From Streptomyces sp. NBC_00683 (GTDB lineage Bacteria > Actinomycetota > Actinomycetes > Streptomycetales > Streptomycetaceae), in contig NZ_CP109013.1 in NCBI RefSeq assembly GCF_036226745.1, positions 6,944,001 through 7,008,000 on the forward strand: a stretch of 64,000 nucleotides of DNA. The letters are read 5' to 3'. Below are positions 25,287 to 33,386 of this stretch, one piece after another. The position numbers were made by a program, and so were the translations under genes. How positions within the stretch are numbered: the stretch's first letter is position 1; every line of letters starts with the position of its first letter. The notes under the pieces were generated by a model. The model saw only the letters and a list, made by a program, of their open reading frames with translations, did no database searches and was not told the DNA's origin.

Positions 25287-25994
25287 GTGCGCGTCGTGTC
25301 CCTGGTTCCCTCACTGACCGAAGCGGTGGCCGTCACCGCCCCCGGCCTGCTGGTCGGAGCCACCGACTGGTGCACCCACCCGCCGGAGCTCACCGCCGCC
25401 CGGATCGGCGGTACGAAGAATCCCGACGTGGCGGCCGTCGTGGCACTGCGCCCCGACCTCGTCGTCGCCAACGAGGAGGAGAACCGGGAAGCCGACCTCG
25501 CCGCCCTGCGGGAGGCCGGGCTGAACGTCCTGGTCACCGAGGTCCGCACCCTCGGCCAGGCCTTCACCGAACTGGACCGGGTCCTGGTCACCGGATGCGG
25601 CCTGAGCCGGCCGCGCTGGCTGGACGAGGCCGAGGCCGCCTGGGCGGCGCTGCCGCCTCCCGCGACCCCGCGACCCGCGGTCGTCCCGGTCTGGCGCAGG
25701 CCCTGGATGGTGCTGGGCCGCGACACGTTCGCCGGCGACCTGCTGGCACGGTTCGGCGTTCGCAATGTGTACGCGGACCACGCGGAGCGCTATCCCCGTA
25801 TCCCGGTGGCCGAGCTGAACGCGGCAGGCGCCGAGCTGGTCGTCCTGCCCGACGAGCCGTACCGCTTCACCGCCACCGACGGCCCCGAGGCCTTTCCCGG
25901 ACTGCCTGCCGCGCTCGTCGACGGCCGCCACCTCACGTGGTACGGGCCGTCGCTGACCGAAGCGGCTGCGGCGCTGCGAGCAGCCCTCCGCTGA
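25287..25994 (+). CDS. Cobalamin/metal-chelate-binding (BtuF-like) protein without signal peptide
   Basis: A 235-residue protein from GTG 25287 (VRVVSLVPSLTEAV). It has the helical-backbone metal-receptor fold: VVSLVPSLTEAV at the start, GATDWCTHP near residue 30, LRPDLVVANEEEN near residue 55 and a C-terminal RHLTWYGPS. True import lipoproteins of this family have signal peptides; here the conserved domain starts at residue 1, so the protein should be cytoplasmic. No permease or ATPase gene is nearby. Its last 62 bp overlap the convergent TDT transporter gene. Confidence 0.85.
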   Translation: MRVVSLVPSLTEAVAVTAPGLLVGATDWCTHPPELTAARIGGTKNPDVAAVVALRPDLVVANEEENREADLAALREAGLNVLVTEVRTLGQAFTELDRVLVTGCGLSRPRWLDEAEAAWAALPPPATPRPAVVPVWRRPWMVLGRDTFAGDLLARFGVRNVYADHAERYPRIPVAELNAAGAELVVLPDEPYRFTATDGPEAFPGLPAALVDGRHLTWYGPSLTEAAAALRAALR

Positions 25995-27114
25995 CCACTC
26001 CCCGCAGCGTCCGTACGCCCGCCACCGCCCAGGCGGCCACCAGCAGCACGTAGAGCGCTACGGCCAGCCAGACGAAGGCGGTGAGCCCGGTGTGCCTGGC
26101 CAGTCCCGCCGCGCCCGTGACACACGTACCGACGGGGAACGTGAAGCCCCACCACGTCATCGTGAACCGCATACCGCGCCGCGCGGCCCGCACCACCATC
26201 GCCACGGACAGTCCCAGCCACAGCAGCGCGAACCCCATCACCGGTACCCCGTACAGCACGGCGAACGCGCCGAACGCCGAGGCGTACGGCGCCCCGATCG
26301 CACCCGGTGCCACATCGGCCAGCTGATTGACCGCGGTCGTCGACTGGCCCAGCGGGCCGAGCACCAGGAAGAGGGTCGGTGTCAGCGCGAGCGGCAACGG
26401 GCCCTGGTGCACCAGCCGGCCGAAGACCAGCGGAAGGATCACCAGGGTCGCCAGCAGCGACAGCCCGAACATCGCGTAGCAGGCGAGCAGCAGCGCCTCG
26501 CGCCACTGGCCCGCGGGCAGTTCCGGCACGAGCAGCGGACCGACGGCGGCGGAGACCATCGGCGCCACGAGGGGGAGCAGCCAGACCGGCGACGCGGTGC
26601 CGGGTGCCGGACGGTGCCGTACGACCATGAGGTACGGGATCGCGACCGCCGCGGCGAGGCCGGTCACCGTGCCCAGCGTGAACAGCACCGCGTCCACGGC
26701 GACCGCGGCGGAATGCCCGATGACGTCCCGGCCGACCAGCAGGGTGCCCGCGCCGACCGCGAGCAGCGCCATGGAGAGGCAGCCGTAGAACGGGGCCACG
26801 GCAGGATCCAGGAGGTGGGCACGGGCCTGGTCCCGGTGCAGGACCCAGTGCCCGGCGCGGGCCGCGAGGACCACGACGAGCAGCACCGCGGACACGGCCC
26901 AGACCGCGAGGCAGACACCGCGCAGCCCCGGCACGTGAACGGGCAGCCCCGCCCCTGCCGTGGCGACGATCGCGGTGCCCATGACCGTCGCGTACCAGTT
27001 GGGGCCGATGTACCGCAGGGACGGGAGCCGGAGAGGGGCGGGAGCGGGGGCGGGGGCGAGCACCCGGGACTGGATCTGCGGAAAGATGGCCATGCCACGA
27101 TTCTCGGCGGGCAT
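25933..27114 (-). CDS. TDT/SLAC1-family transporter (C4-dicarboxylate/tellurite-resistance type)
   Basis: A 393-residue integral membrane protein with about ten hydrophobic helices; the family hallmark NWYATVMGTAIVATAGAG lies near residue 38 and MTWWGFTFPVG near residue 330. Members export malate or other anions, or sulfite. I place the start at ATG 27114 because GGGCAGGAAC precedes it; ATG 27093 is possible. The divergent LysR-type gene starts 50 bp away, and an operator-like dyad sits between them. The 3' end overlaps the convergent BtuF-like gene by 62 bp. Confidence 0.88.
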   Translation of the reverse strand: MPAENRGMAIFPQIQSRVLAPAPAPAPLRLPSLRYIGPNWYATVMGTAIVATAGAGLPVHVPGLRGVCLAVWAVSAVLLVVVLAARAGHWVLHRDQARAHLLDPAVAPFYGCLSMALLAVGAGTLLVGRDVIGHSAAVAVDAVLFTLGTVTGLAAAVAIPYLMVVRHRPAPGTASPVWLLPLVAPMVSAAVGPLLVPELPAGQWREALLLACYAMFGLSLLATLVILPLVFGRLVHQGPLPLALTPTLFLVLGPLGQSTTAVNQLADVAPGAIGAPYASAFGAFAVLYGVPVMGFALLWLGLSVAMVVRAARRGMRFTMTWWGFTFPVGTCVTGAAGLARHTGLTAFVWLAVALYVLLVAAWAVAGVRTLRGVVSGGLLAAPQPLRSATARTT

Positions 27115-27141
27115 GTTCCTGCCCACCAGGGAGCCCGGACC

Positions 27142-27165
27142 TATGACGTCATAAGCTGGGCTTAT
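27142..27165. promoter_or_regulatory. LysR-type operator between TDT and LysR genes
   Basis: ATAAGC-TGG-GCTTAT (27151-27165) is a perfect dyad that contains the LysR box T-N11-A (27152 to 27164). The perfect palindrome TATGACGTCATA (27142-27153) abuts it. The dyad overlaps the ATG (27164) of the LysR gene, which fits autorepression and control of the divergent transporter. Confidence 0.65.
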
Positions 27166-28120
27166 GTCCATACCGATGTCCAGTGCCCCGCCTCCCGCCC
27201 CCGGTGACGAACACGGCCCCCTGTCCCACCGGGTGCCCGATCTCGGGGCGATGGTGCTGCTCCTGGCCGTCGCCCGGCACGGCAGCCTGGGCCGCGCCGC
27301 GCGGGACGTCGGCATCACCCAGCCCGCTGCCTCCAGCCGCATCCGGTCGATGGAGCGGCAGCTCGGCGTCGCGCTCCTGGACCGTTCGCCACGCGGCTCC
27401 AAGCTGACCGACGCGGGCGCCCTCGTCACCGACTGGGCGCGCAGGGTCGTCGAGGCCGCCGAGGCATTCGACGCGGGGGCGCAGGCGCTGCGGGACCGGC
27501 GCGACTCCCGGCTGCGGGTCGCCGCGAGCATGACCATCGCGGAGTACCTGCTGCCGGGCTGGCTGATCGCGCTGCGCGCCGCACGCCCCGGAACCGCCGT
27601 GTCCCTGACCGCGGGCAATTCGGCCGTGGTCGCCCTGCGGCTGCTCGCCGGTGAGGCCGACCTCGGCTTCGTCGAGGGGCTGTCGGTGCCGGAGGGGCTC
27701 GACGGCACGGTCATCGCGCACGACCGCCTCGTCGTCGTCGTCGCGCCCACGCACCCGTGGGCCCGCCGCCGCAGTCAGCTGACCCCGCAGGAGCTGGCGG
27801 CGACACCCCTGATCCTGCGGGAGCACGGCTCGGGCACCCGGCAGGTCCTGGACGCCGCCCTCGCCGTGCACGGCGGACTCGCGCGGCCGCTGCTGGAGCT
27901 CTCCTCGACCACCGCGGTGAAGGGGGCGGCGGAGAGCGGGGCCGGTCCCTGCGTGCTGAGCGAACTGGCTCTCGGCGAGGAGCTGTCGGCCCGGCGCCTG
28001 GTCAAGGTCCCCGTGGCGGGTGTCCGGCTCAGACGTCAGCTGCGGGCGGTCTGGCCCGCGGGCCACCGCCCCACGGGCCCCGCCCGCGACCTGCTCTCAC
28101 TGACGGCCGACGGGGCGTAG
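27164..28120 (+). CDS. LysR-family transcriptional regulator
   Basis: A 318-residue protein from ATG 27164. The N-terminal helix-turn-helix (GSLGRAARDVGITQPAASSR, residues ~43-62) is preceded by an unusual ~25-residue Pro/Ala-rich extension, and the effector-binding domain fills residues ~110-310 (LRVAASMTIAEYLLPGWL). Its divergent orientation to the TDT transporter strongly suggests it controls that gene. There is no Shine-Dalgarno sequence close to the ATG, which lies inside the operator dyad, so the mRNA may be leaderless. Confidence 0.92.
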   Translation: MSIPMSSAPPPAPGDEHGPLSHRVPDLGAMVLLLAVARHGSLGRAARDVGITQPAASSRIRSMERQLGVALLDRSPRGSKLTDAGALVTDWARRVVEAAEAFDAGAQALRDRRDSRLRVAASMTIAEYLLPGWLIALRAARPGTAVSLTAGNSAVVALRLLAGEADLGFVEGLSVPEGLDGTVIAHDRLVVVVAPTHPWARRRSQLTPQELAATPLILREHGSGTRQVLDAALAVHGGLARPLLELSSTTAVKGAAESGAGPCVLSELALGEELSARRLVKVPVAGVRLRRQLRAVWPAGHRPTGPARDLLSLTADGA

Positions 28121-28187
28121 GCCCCGGGACTGTCCGCTTCCCGGCCCGGCTTCTCCTGGGCCCCGGACCGCTTCGCGGCCCCGGTCC

Positions 28188-28901
28188 TCAGACGGCGGAC
28201 GTGCTCGTCCGTGCCAGGGCCGCCGTGACCAGGGCCCGCATGATCCGGAGGTCCTCGCCCATCTCGGGGTGCCACTGCACCCCGAGCACCCACTGCGGAC
28301 CGGGCAGCTCGACCGCCTCGACCGTGCCGTCCGCCGCGTGCGCGGACACCACGAGACCCGGAGCGAGCCGGTCCACGGCCTGGTGGTGGTACGTGGGTAC
28401 GGACGCCTCCTCGGGCACGAGCGAGGCGTACAGAGTCCCCGGCACAGGCGACACCGCGTGCTCACCGAGGACCCCCGCCTTGCCGAACGGACCGGTGTGC
28501 CCGTCCAGATGCTGGCTCAGTGTGCCGCCCAGCGCCACGTTGAGCAGCTGCATGCCGCGGCAGATACCGAGCACCGGGGTGCCGGCCTCCATCGCCGCGC
28601 GGAGCAGCGCAAGCTCCCAGGCGTCGCGTTCGTGCGCGGGCGGCCCGGTCCTGAAGTCGCGCTCCGCGCCGTACAGTCCGGGGTCGATGTCCGCGCCGCC
28701 CGCGATCACGAGCCCGTCGAGCCTGGCCACGACGGCCGAGGCGCGCTCCGGGGCGTCCGGCGGCAACAGGGCCGCCAGGCCGCCGGACCGCTGGACCAGT
28801 CGGGGGTACGCCGAGGGGAGCACCGCTGCGGGGAGCTCCCAGACACCCCAGCGAGCCGCCGGCTCCAGGTAGGTGGTGACGCCGATGAGCGGTTCGTGCA
28901 T
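28188..28901 (-). CDS. Class C26 gamma-glutamyl hydrolase (PuuD-like)
   Basis: A 237-residue protein from ATG 28901 with GGAGGGAC upstream. It is a class I glutamine-amidotransferase-fold peptidase: GLVIAGGADIDPGLYG near residue 68, nucleophile elbow GICRGMQLLNVALGG near residue 115, and catalytic HPE in GVQWHPEMG near residue 218. Family members cleave gamma-glutamyl amides such as gamma-glutamyl-GABA. Its neighbours, a GlnA-like synthetase, aldehyde dehydrogenase and SDR, suggest it releases glutamate at the end of a glutamylation pathway. An operator-like site shared with the synthetase lies 45 bp upstream. Confidence 0.92.
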   Translation of the reverse strand: MHEPLIGVTTYLEPAARWGVWELPAAVLPSAYPRLVQRSGGLAALLPPDAPERASAVVARLDGLVIAGGADIDPGLYGAERDFRTGPPAHERDAWELALLRAAMEAGTPVLGICRGMQLLNVALGGTLSQHLDGHTGPFGKAGVLGEHAVSPVPGTLYASLVPEEASVPTYHHQAVDRLAPGLVVSAHAADGTVEAVELPGPQWVLGVQWHPEMGEDLRIMRALVTAALARTSTSAV

Positions 28902-28945
28902 GGTGCGGTCCCTCCGGCGGGCGGTCCGCGGACCGGGCCCGGTGC

Positions 28946-28966
28946 AATGGTGATGCGTCATACCTT
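28946..28966. promoter_or_regulatory. Shared 21-bp operator, copy 1 (upstream of C26 hydrolase)
   Basis: AATGGT-N7-CATACCTT. Fourteen flanking positions are identical to those of the copy at 29773-29793, and the spacing is the same. The GGT-N10-ACC core is dyad symmetric, as expected for a FadR-type GntR regulator. Confidence 0.65.
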
Positions 28967-29014
28967 TGTGCGTACCGGGCCGGTACGCAAGAGACGCGAT
29001 CCGGAAGATCGGGT

Positions 29015-29752
29015 TCAAGCCAGGAAACCGCGGAGCAGCGCCGCCGTTCCGGCGCAGTGCTCGCGCATCACCGCGCGCGCGGCCTCCTCGTCGCCGTCGA
29101 GCACCGCGTCGACGAGCACCGTGTGCTGGTGCTGCGAATGCTCGAGGTTCCGCACCAGCAGGGGTATGCAGTCCAGCAGGTCGTTCACGGTCGCACGGAC
29201 GGCGGCGTACTGGGCGGTGAGCGAGGGGGAGCCGGAGAGCTCGGCCAGCGTCAGGTGAAACAGGGTGTCGAGCCTGCGGTAGTCGGGCAGGGGTGCTTCG
29301 TGTGTCGCGATCAGTGCCCTGCGCAGCCGGTCCACGCCCTCGTCGTCGAGGCCGTGTGCCGCGCACAGCCCGGCCGCCCCGGCATCCAGCACCTCGCGGA
29401 AGCGCAGGACGTCCTCGATGTCGACCCCCTCCACCCGGCGGCGCAGCTCGCCGCCGCCGGCCCCGCCGGCGCGGGGGAGGACGAACGTACCGCCGTACCT
29501 GCCCCTCCTGGCCTCGACCAGCCCCTGGTCCTGGAGCACCTTCAGGACCTCGCGCAGTGTGACGCGGCTGATCCCCAGCAGCTCCGCCAGATCCCGCTCG
29601 GCGGGCAGCCGCCCGCCGCTGGGCACCAGACCGAGCCGGACCACCTGGAGGACCTGCTCCAGCGCCTCCTCGAAGCCGTTGCCCGCGCGCACCGGCCTCA
29701 GTACGGGCAGCAGCCGGTCGAAGGGCCCGGTCTCCCCGGTCTCCTGCGCCAC
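29015..29752 (-). CDS. FadR-subfamily GntR transcriptional regulator
   Basis: A 245-residue protein from ATG 29752. The winged helix-turn-helix is at residues ~35-90 (GGRLPAERDLAELLGISRVT, then LQDQGLVEARRGRYGG). The C-terminal all-helical FCD domain (EDVLRFREVLDAGAAGL, then FHLTLAELSGSPSL) binds the effector through conserved Asp and His residues. It is divergent from the GlnA-like synthetase and flanked by two copies of the same 21-bp site, so I infer that it controls the synthetase operon, the C26 hydrolase and itself. Confidence 0.92.
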   Translation of the reverse strand: MAQETGETGPFDRLLPVLRPVRAGNGFEEALEQVLQVVRLGLVPSGGRLPAERDLAELLGISRVTLREVLKVLQDQGLVEARRGRYGGTFVLPRAGGAGGGELRRRVEGVDIEDVLRFREVLDAGAAGLCAAHGLDDEGVDRLRRALIATHEAPLPDYRRLDTLFHLTLAELSGSPSLTAQYAAVRATVNDLLDCIPLLVRNLEHSQHQHTVLVDAVLDGDEEAARAVMREHCAGTAALLRGFLA

Positions 29753-29772
29753 GTCCCGATCCCCTTCCCCTC

Positions 29773-29793
29773 AATGGTTCTGTCCCATACCTT
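29773..29793. promoter_or_regulatory. Shared 21-bp operator, copy 2 (between GntR gene and glnA4-like operon)
   Basis: AATGGT-N7-CATACCTT, matching the copy at 28946-28966. It lies 34 bp before the synthetase start and 21 bp before the divergent regulator start, a position suited to repress both. Confidence 0.68.
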
Positions 29794-29826
29794 AAGCCTT
29801 CCGGCTGACCGAACGAGGAGTACCCC

Positions 29827-31188
29827 GTGGCAGACCGAACACCCCCGCTCCGGCCCGAGGAGCTGCGTCTGCTCGTCGCGAGCGGCGAGATCGACACCGT
29901 CGTCCTTGCCTTCCCCGACATGCAGGGCCGGCTGCAGGGCAAACGGTTCGCGTCGTCCTTCTTCGTCGACGAGGTGCTGGAACACGGCACGGAGGGCTGC
30001 AACTACCTGCTCGCCGTCGACACGGACATGAACACCGTCGACGGATTCGCGATGTCCTCCTGGGCCAACGGCTACGGCGACTTCGCGATGCACCCCGACC
30101 TGACCACCCTGCGCAGGGTGCCCTGGCACGAGGGCACGGCCATGGTTCTCGCCGACCTCGCCTGGGAGGACGGCTCACCCGTCGTCGCCGCGCCCCGCCA
30201 GATCCTCCGCCGCCAGCTGGAGCGGCTCGCCGCACACGGCCTGACCGCCCATGTCGGCACCGAGCTCGAATTCATCGTCTTCAAGGACACCTACGAGCAG
30301 GCCTGGGACCGCAACTACCGAGATCTCACCCCGGCCAACCAGTACAACATCGACTACTCCGTCCTCGGAACCGGCCGCATCGAGCCCCTGCTGCGCCGCA
30401 TCCGCAACGAGATGGCCGCCGCCGGCCTCACCGTCGAGTCGGCCAAGGGCGAGTGCAACCCCGGCCAGCACGAGATCGTCTTCCGCTACGACGAGGCACT
30501 GGTCACCTGCGACCAGCACGCCGTCTACAAGACGGGCTCCAAGGAGATCGCCGCCCAGGAGGGCGTCGCGCTCACCTTCATGGCCAAGTTCAACGAGCGC
30601 GAGGGCAACTCCTGCCACATCCACCTCTCGCTCCGGGACGAAGGCGGACACAGCGTCATGGCGGGCGAGGACGGCACGATGTCCGCCGTGATGCGGCACT
30701 TCCTCGCCGGACAGCTCGCCGCCCTGCGCGACTTCTCCCTGCTCTACGCGCCGAACATCAACTCCTACAAACGCTTCCAGCCCGGCTCCTTCGCCCCGAC
30801 GGCCGTCGCCTGGGGCCACGACAACCGCACCTGCGCCCTGCGCGTCGTCGGACACGGCCGCTCGATGCGCTTCGAGAACCGGCTCCCCGGCGGAGACGTC
30901 AACCCGTACCTCGCCGTCGCGGGCCTCGTCGCCGCGGGACTCCACGGCATCGAGCACGCACTCGAACTCCCCGAGGCGTGCGAGGGCAACGCCTACACCG
31001 CCGGATACGACCAGGTCCCCACCACGCTGCGCGAAGCGGCCGCCCTCTGGGAGGACAGCGACGTGGCCCGGGAGGCCTTCGGCGAGGAGATCGTCGCGCA
31101 CTACCGCAACATGGCGCGTGTCGAACTCGAAGCCTTCGACGCCGCGGTGACCGACTGGGAGCTCCGCCGCTCCTTCGAACGCCTGTGA
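29827..31188 (+). CDS. glnA4: Glutamine-synthetase-like gamma-glutamylation enzyme (GlnA4 type)
   Basis: A 453-residue protein from GTG 29827 with ACGAGGAGT upstream. It has GS folds and active-site elements: TELEFIVFKD near residue 143, ECNPGQHEIVFRYDEA near residue 214, NSCHIHLSL near residue 260, and RFENRLPGGDVNPYLAVAG near residue 345. It lacks the adenylylation-loop tyrosine context of GlnA1. Streptomyces paralogues glutamylate amines instead of ammonia: GlnA3 uses polyamines and GlnA4 uses ethanolamine. The gene neighbourhood is the one I associate with S. coelicolor SCO1613 (GlnA4), but polyamine use cannot be excluded from sequence. Confidence 0.85.
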   Translation: MADRTPPLRPEELRLLVASGEIDTVVLAFPDMQGRLQGKRFASSFFVDEVLEHGTEGCNYLLAVDTDMNTVDGFAMSSWANGYGDFAMHPDLTTLRRVPWHEGTAMVLADLAWEDGSPVVAAPRQILRRQLERLAAHGLTAHVGTELEFIVFKDTYEQAWDRNYRDLTPANQYNIDYSVLGTGRIEPLLRRIRNEMAAAGLTVESAKGECNPGQHEIVFRYDEALVTCDQHAVYKTGSKEIAAQEGVALTFMAKFNEREGNSCHIHLSLRDEGGHSVMAGEDGTMSAVMRHFLAGQLAALRDFSLLYAPNINSYKRFQPGSFAPTAVAWGHDNRTCALRVVGHGRSMRFENRLPGGDVNPYLAVAGLVAAGLHGIEHALELPEACEGNAYTAGYDQVPTTLREAAALWEDSDVAREAFGEEIVAHYRNMARVELEAFDAAVTDWELRRSFERL

Positions 31189-31195
31189 GGCACCT

Positions 31196-32560
31196 GTGAT
31201 CACCGAGCACCGAGTACTGAACCCGGCGACCGAAGAGCTCGTCGCCACCGTTCCCGCCACCACCGTCGCCGAGGTGGACACCGCCGTCACGCGGGCCGCG
31301 GCGGCGCAGCAGGTCTGGGTCGCACTCGCTCCCGCCGACCGTGCCCGGCTGCTGCGCCGCTTCGCCGTCCTCGTCGACGAACAGGGCGAACGGCTCGCGC
31401 GGCTGGAGGTCACCGAGGCGGGCCACACCCTGGGCAGCGCCCGCTGGGAGGCCGGTAACGTCCGCGATCTGCTGGACTACGCGGCCGGGGGAGTGGAGCG
31501 CCTCACCGGGCGTCAGATCCCCGTGCCCGGCGGCATCGACGTCACCTTCCTCGAACCCCTCGGCGTCATCGGGGTGATCGCCCCCTGGAACTTCCCCATG
31601 CCGATCGCCGCCTGGGGCGTCGCCCCGGCACTCGCCGCCGGTAACGCCGTACTCCTCAAACCGGCGGAGACGACCCCGCTCACCGCCCTGCACCTGGCCG
31701 GGCTCGCCCGGGAAGCGGGTCTGCCCGAGCACCTCTTCCAGGTGCTGCCCGGCGCGGGCGAGGTCGCGGGCAGGGCCCTGGTGGAACACCCCGGAGTGGC
31801 CAAGATCGTCTTCACGGGCTCCACCCGGGTCGGCAAACAGATCATGGCCGCGTGCGCCGACCGCGTGAAGCGGCTCACCCTCGAACTCGGCGGCAAGAGC
31901 CCCAGCATCGTCTTCGCGGACGCCGACATCGAGGCCGCCGCAGCCGCCGCACCCATGTCCTTCCTGGACAACGCGGGCCAGGACTGCTGCGCCCGCAGCC
32001 GCATCCTCGTCCAGCGCTCCGTCCACGAACGCTTCCTGGAACTCCTCGCCCCCGCCCTCGCCTCGGTGGTGGTGGGCGATCCCTCCGACGAGAAGACCCA
32101 GATGGGACCGCTGATCTCCCGCACCCAACTGGAGCGGGTCCGCTCCTACGTTCCCGAGGACGCGGCCGGCATCCGGGGCAGCGCCCCCGAAGGGCCCGGG
32201 TTCTGGTTCCCGCCGACCGTCCTCACCGACGTCCACGCGGACGCGCGCGTCGCCACCGAGGAGGTCTTCGGGCCGGTCGCCGTCGTGCTGCCCTTCGAGG
32301 ACGAGGCGGACGCGATCCGGCTGGCGAACGCCACCGAGTACGGCCTGGCCGGCTCCATCTGGACCCGCGACGTGGGCCGCGCCCTGCGCGTCTCCCGGGC
32401 GGTGCGGGCCGGGAACCTCTCCGTCAACTCCCACTCCGCCGTTCGCTACTGGACACCGTTCGGCGGTTACAAGCAGTCCGGACTCGGCCGTGAACTCGGG
32501 CCCGACGCCCTCGCGGCATTCACCGAAACCAAGAACGTCTTCATCGGCACGGAGGCCTGA
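31196..32560 (+). CDS. Aldehyde dehydrogenase family protein
   Basis: A 454-residue NAD(P)-dependent enzyme from GTG 31196, 7 bp after the synthetase. It has GVIGVIAPWNFPMPIAAWG near residue 121, the ELGGKSPSIVF motif near residue 225 and the catalytic Cys in NAGQDCCARSRI near residue 263. In the pathway it would oxidise the aldehyde made from the gamma-glutamylated amine or alcohol. It is translationally close to both neighbours, so the three genes form one operon. Confidence 0.92.
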   Translation: MITEHRVLNPATEELVATVPATTVAEVDTAVTRAAAAQQVWVALAPADRARLLRRFAVLVDEQGERLARLEVTEAGHTLGSARWEAGNVRDLLDYAAGGVERLTGRQIPVPGGIDVTFLEPLGVIGVIAPWNFPMPIAAWGVAPALAAGNAVLLKPAETTPLTALHLAGLAREAGLPEHLFQVLPGAGEVAGRALVEHPGVAKIVFTGSTRVGKQIMAACADRVKRLTLELGGKSPSIVFADADIEAAAAAAPMSFLDNAGQDCCARSRILVQRSVHERFLELLAPALASVVVGDPSDEKTQMGPLISRTQLERVRSYVPEDAAGIRGSAPEGPGFWFPPTVLTDVHADARVATEEVFGPVAVVLPFEDEADAIRLANATEYGLAGSIWTRDVGRALRVSRAVRAGNLSVNSHSAVRYWTPFGGYKQSGLGRELGPDALAAFTETKNVFIGTEA

Positions 32561-32566
32561 ACACGC

Positions 32567-33355
32567 ATGACCACCGACACCGGGAACATCTGCCGCCGCC
32601 TGACCGGCCGCACCGCCGTCATCACCGGAGCGGGCAGCGGAATCGGTCTCGCCACCGCCCGCAGGCTGGCATCCGAAGGCGCCAACGTCGTCTGCGGCGA
32701 CATCGACGAAACCGCGGGCAGGGCGGCCGCCAAGGAGGCCGGAGGCACCTTCGTACAGGTCGACGTGACCGACCCCGAGCAGGTCGAGGCGCTGTTCAAG
32801 GCCGCGTACGACACCTACGGGTCCGTGGACATCGCCTTCAACAACGCCGGTATCTCGCCACCCGACGACGACTCCATCCTCACCACCGGGCTCGAGGCGT
32901 GGAAGCGCGTCCAGGACGTCAACCTCACCTCCGTCTACCTCTGCTGCAAGGCGGCCCTCCCCTACATGCGGCGCCAGGGGCGCGGCTCGATCATCAACAC
33001 CGCCTCCTTCGTGGCCCGGATGGGAGCGGCGACCTCCCAGATCTCGTACACCGCGTCCAAGGGCGGAGTGCTCGCGATGTCCCGCGAACTCGGTGTGCAG
33101 TTCGCCCGGGAGGGGATCCGGGTCAACGCCCTGTGCCCGGGGCCGGTCAACACCCCGCTGCTCCAGGAGCTGTTCGCCAAGGACCCGGAGCGGGCCGCCC
33201 GCAGGCTGGTGCACATTCCCGTCGGCCGGTTCGCCGAGGCCACGGAGATCGCGGCAGCCGTCGCCTTCCTGGCCAGCGACGACTCCTCGTTCGTCAACGC
33301 CACCGACTTCCTCGTGGACGGCGGGATCTCGGGGGCGTACGTGACTCCCCTCTAG
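32567..33355 (+). CDS. Short-chain dehydrogenase/reductase
   Basis: A 262-residue SDR from ATG 32567. It has the NAD(P) motif TGAGSGIGLATA at residues 18-29, NNAGIS near residue 91, and the catalytic Ser-Tyr-Lys (SYTASKGG around residue 161). It lies 6 bp after the aldehyde dehydrogenase. A reasonable role is oxidation of a gamma-glutamyl amino alcohol to the aldehyde before the dehydrogenase step; this is inferred from context only. Confidence 0.9.
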   Translation: MTTDTGNICRRLTGRTAVITGAGSGIGLATARRLASEGANVVCGDIDETAGRAAAKEAGGTFVQVDVTDPEQVEALFKAAYDTYGSVDIAFNNAGISPPDDDSILTTGLEAWKRVQDVNLTSVYLCCKAALPYMRRQGRGSIINTASFVARMGAATSQISYTASKGGVLAMSRELGVQFAREGIRVNALCPGPVNTPLLQELFAKDPERAARRLVHIPVGRFAEATEIAAAVAFLASDDSSFVNATDFLVDGGISGAYVTPL

Positions 33356-33386
33356 GGGCTCTCGCACCGGAACCTAGAGTGGGGGC

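Noticed and set aside
21883..25314. Very long open frame (over 1100 codons) on the minus strand opposite the betaine transporter
   Set aside because: It mirrors the codon periodicity of the real plus-strand genes, crosses their terminator and encodes low-complexity Leu/Val/Arg/Gly sequence with no recognisable domain.
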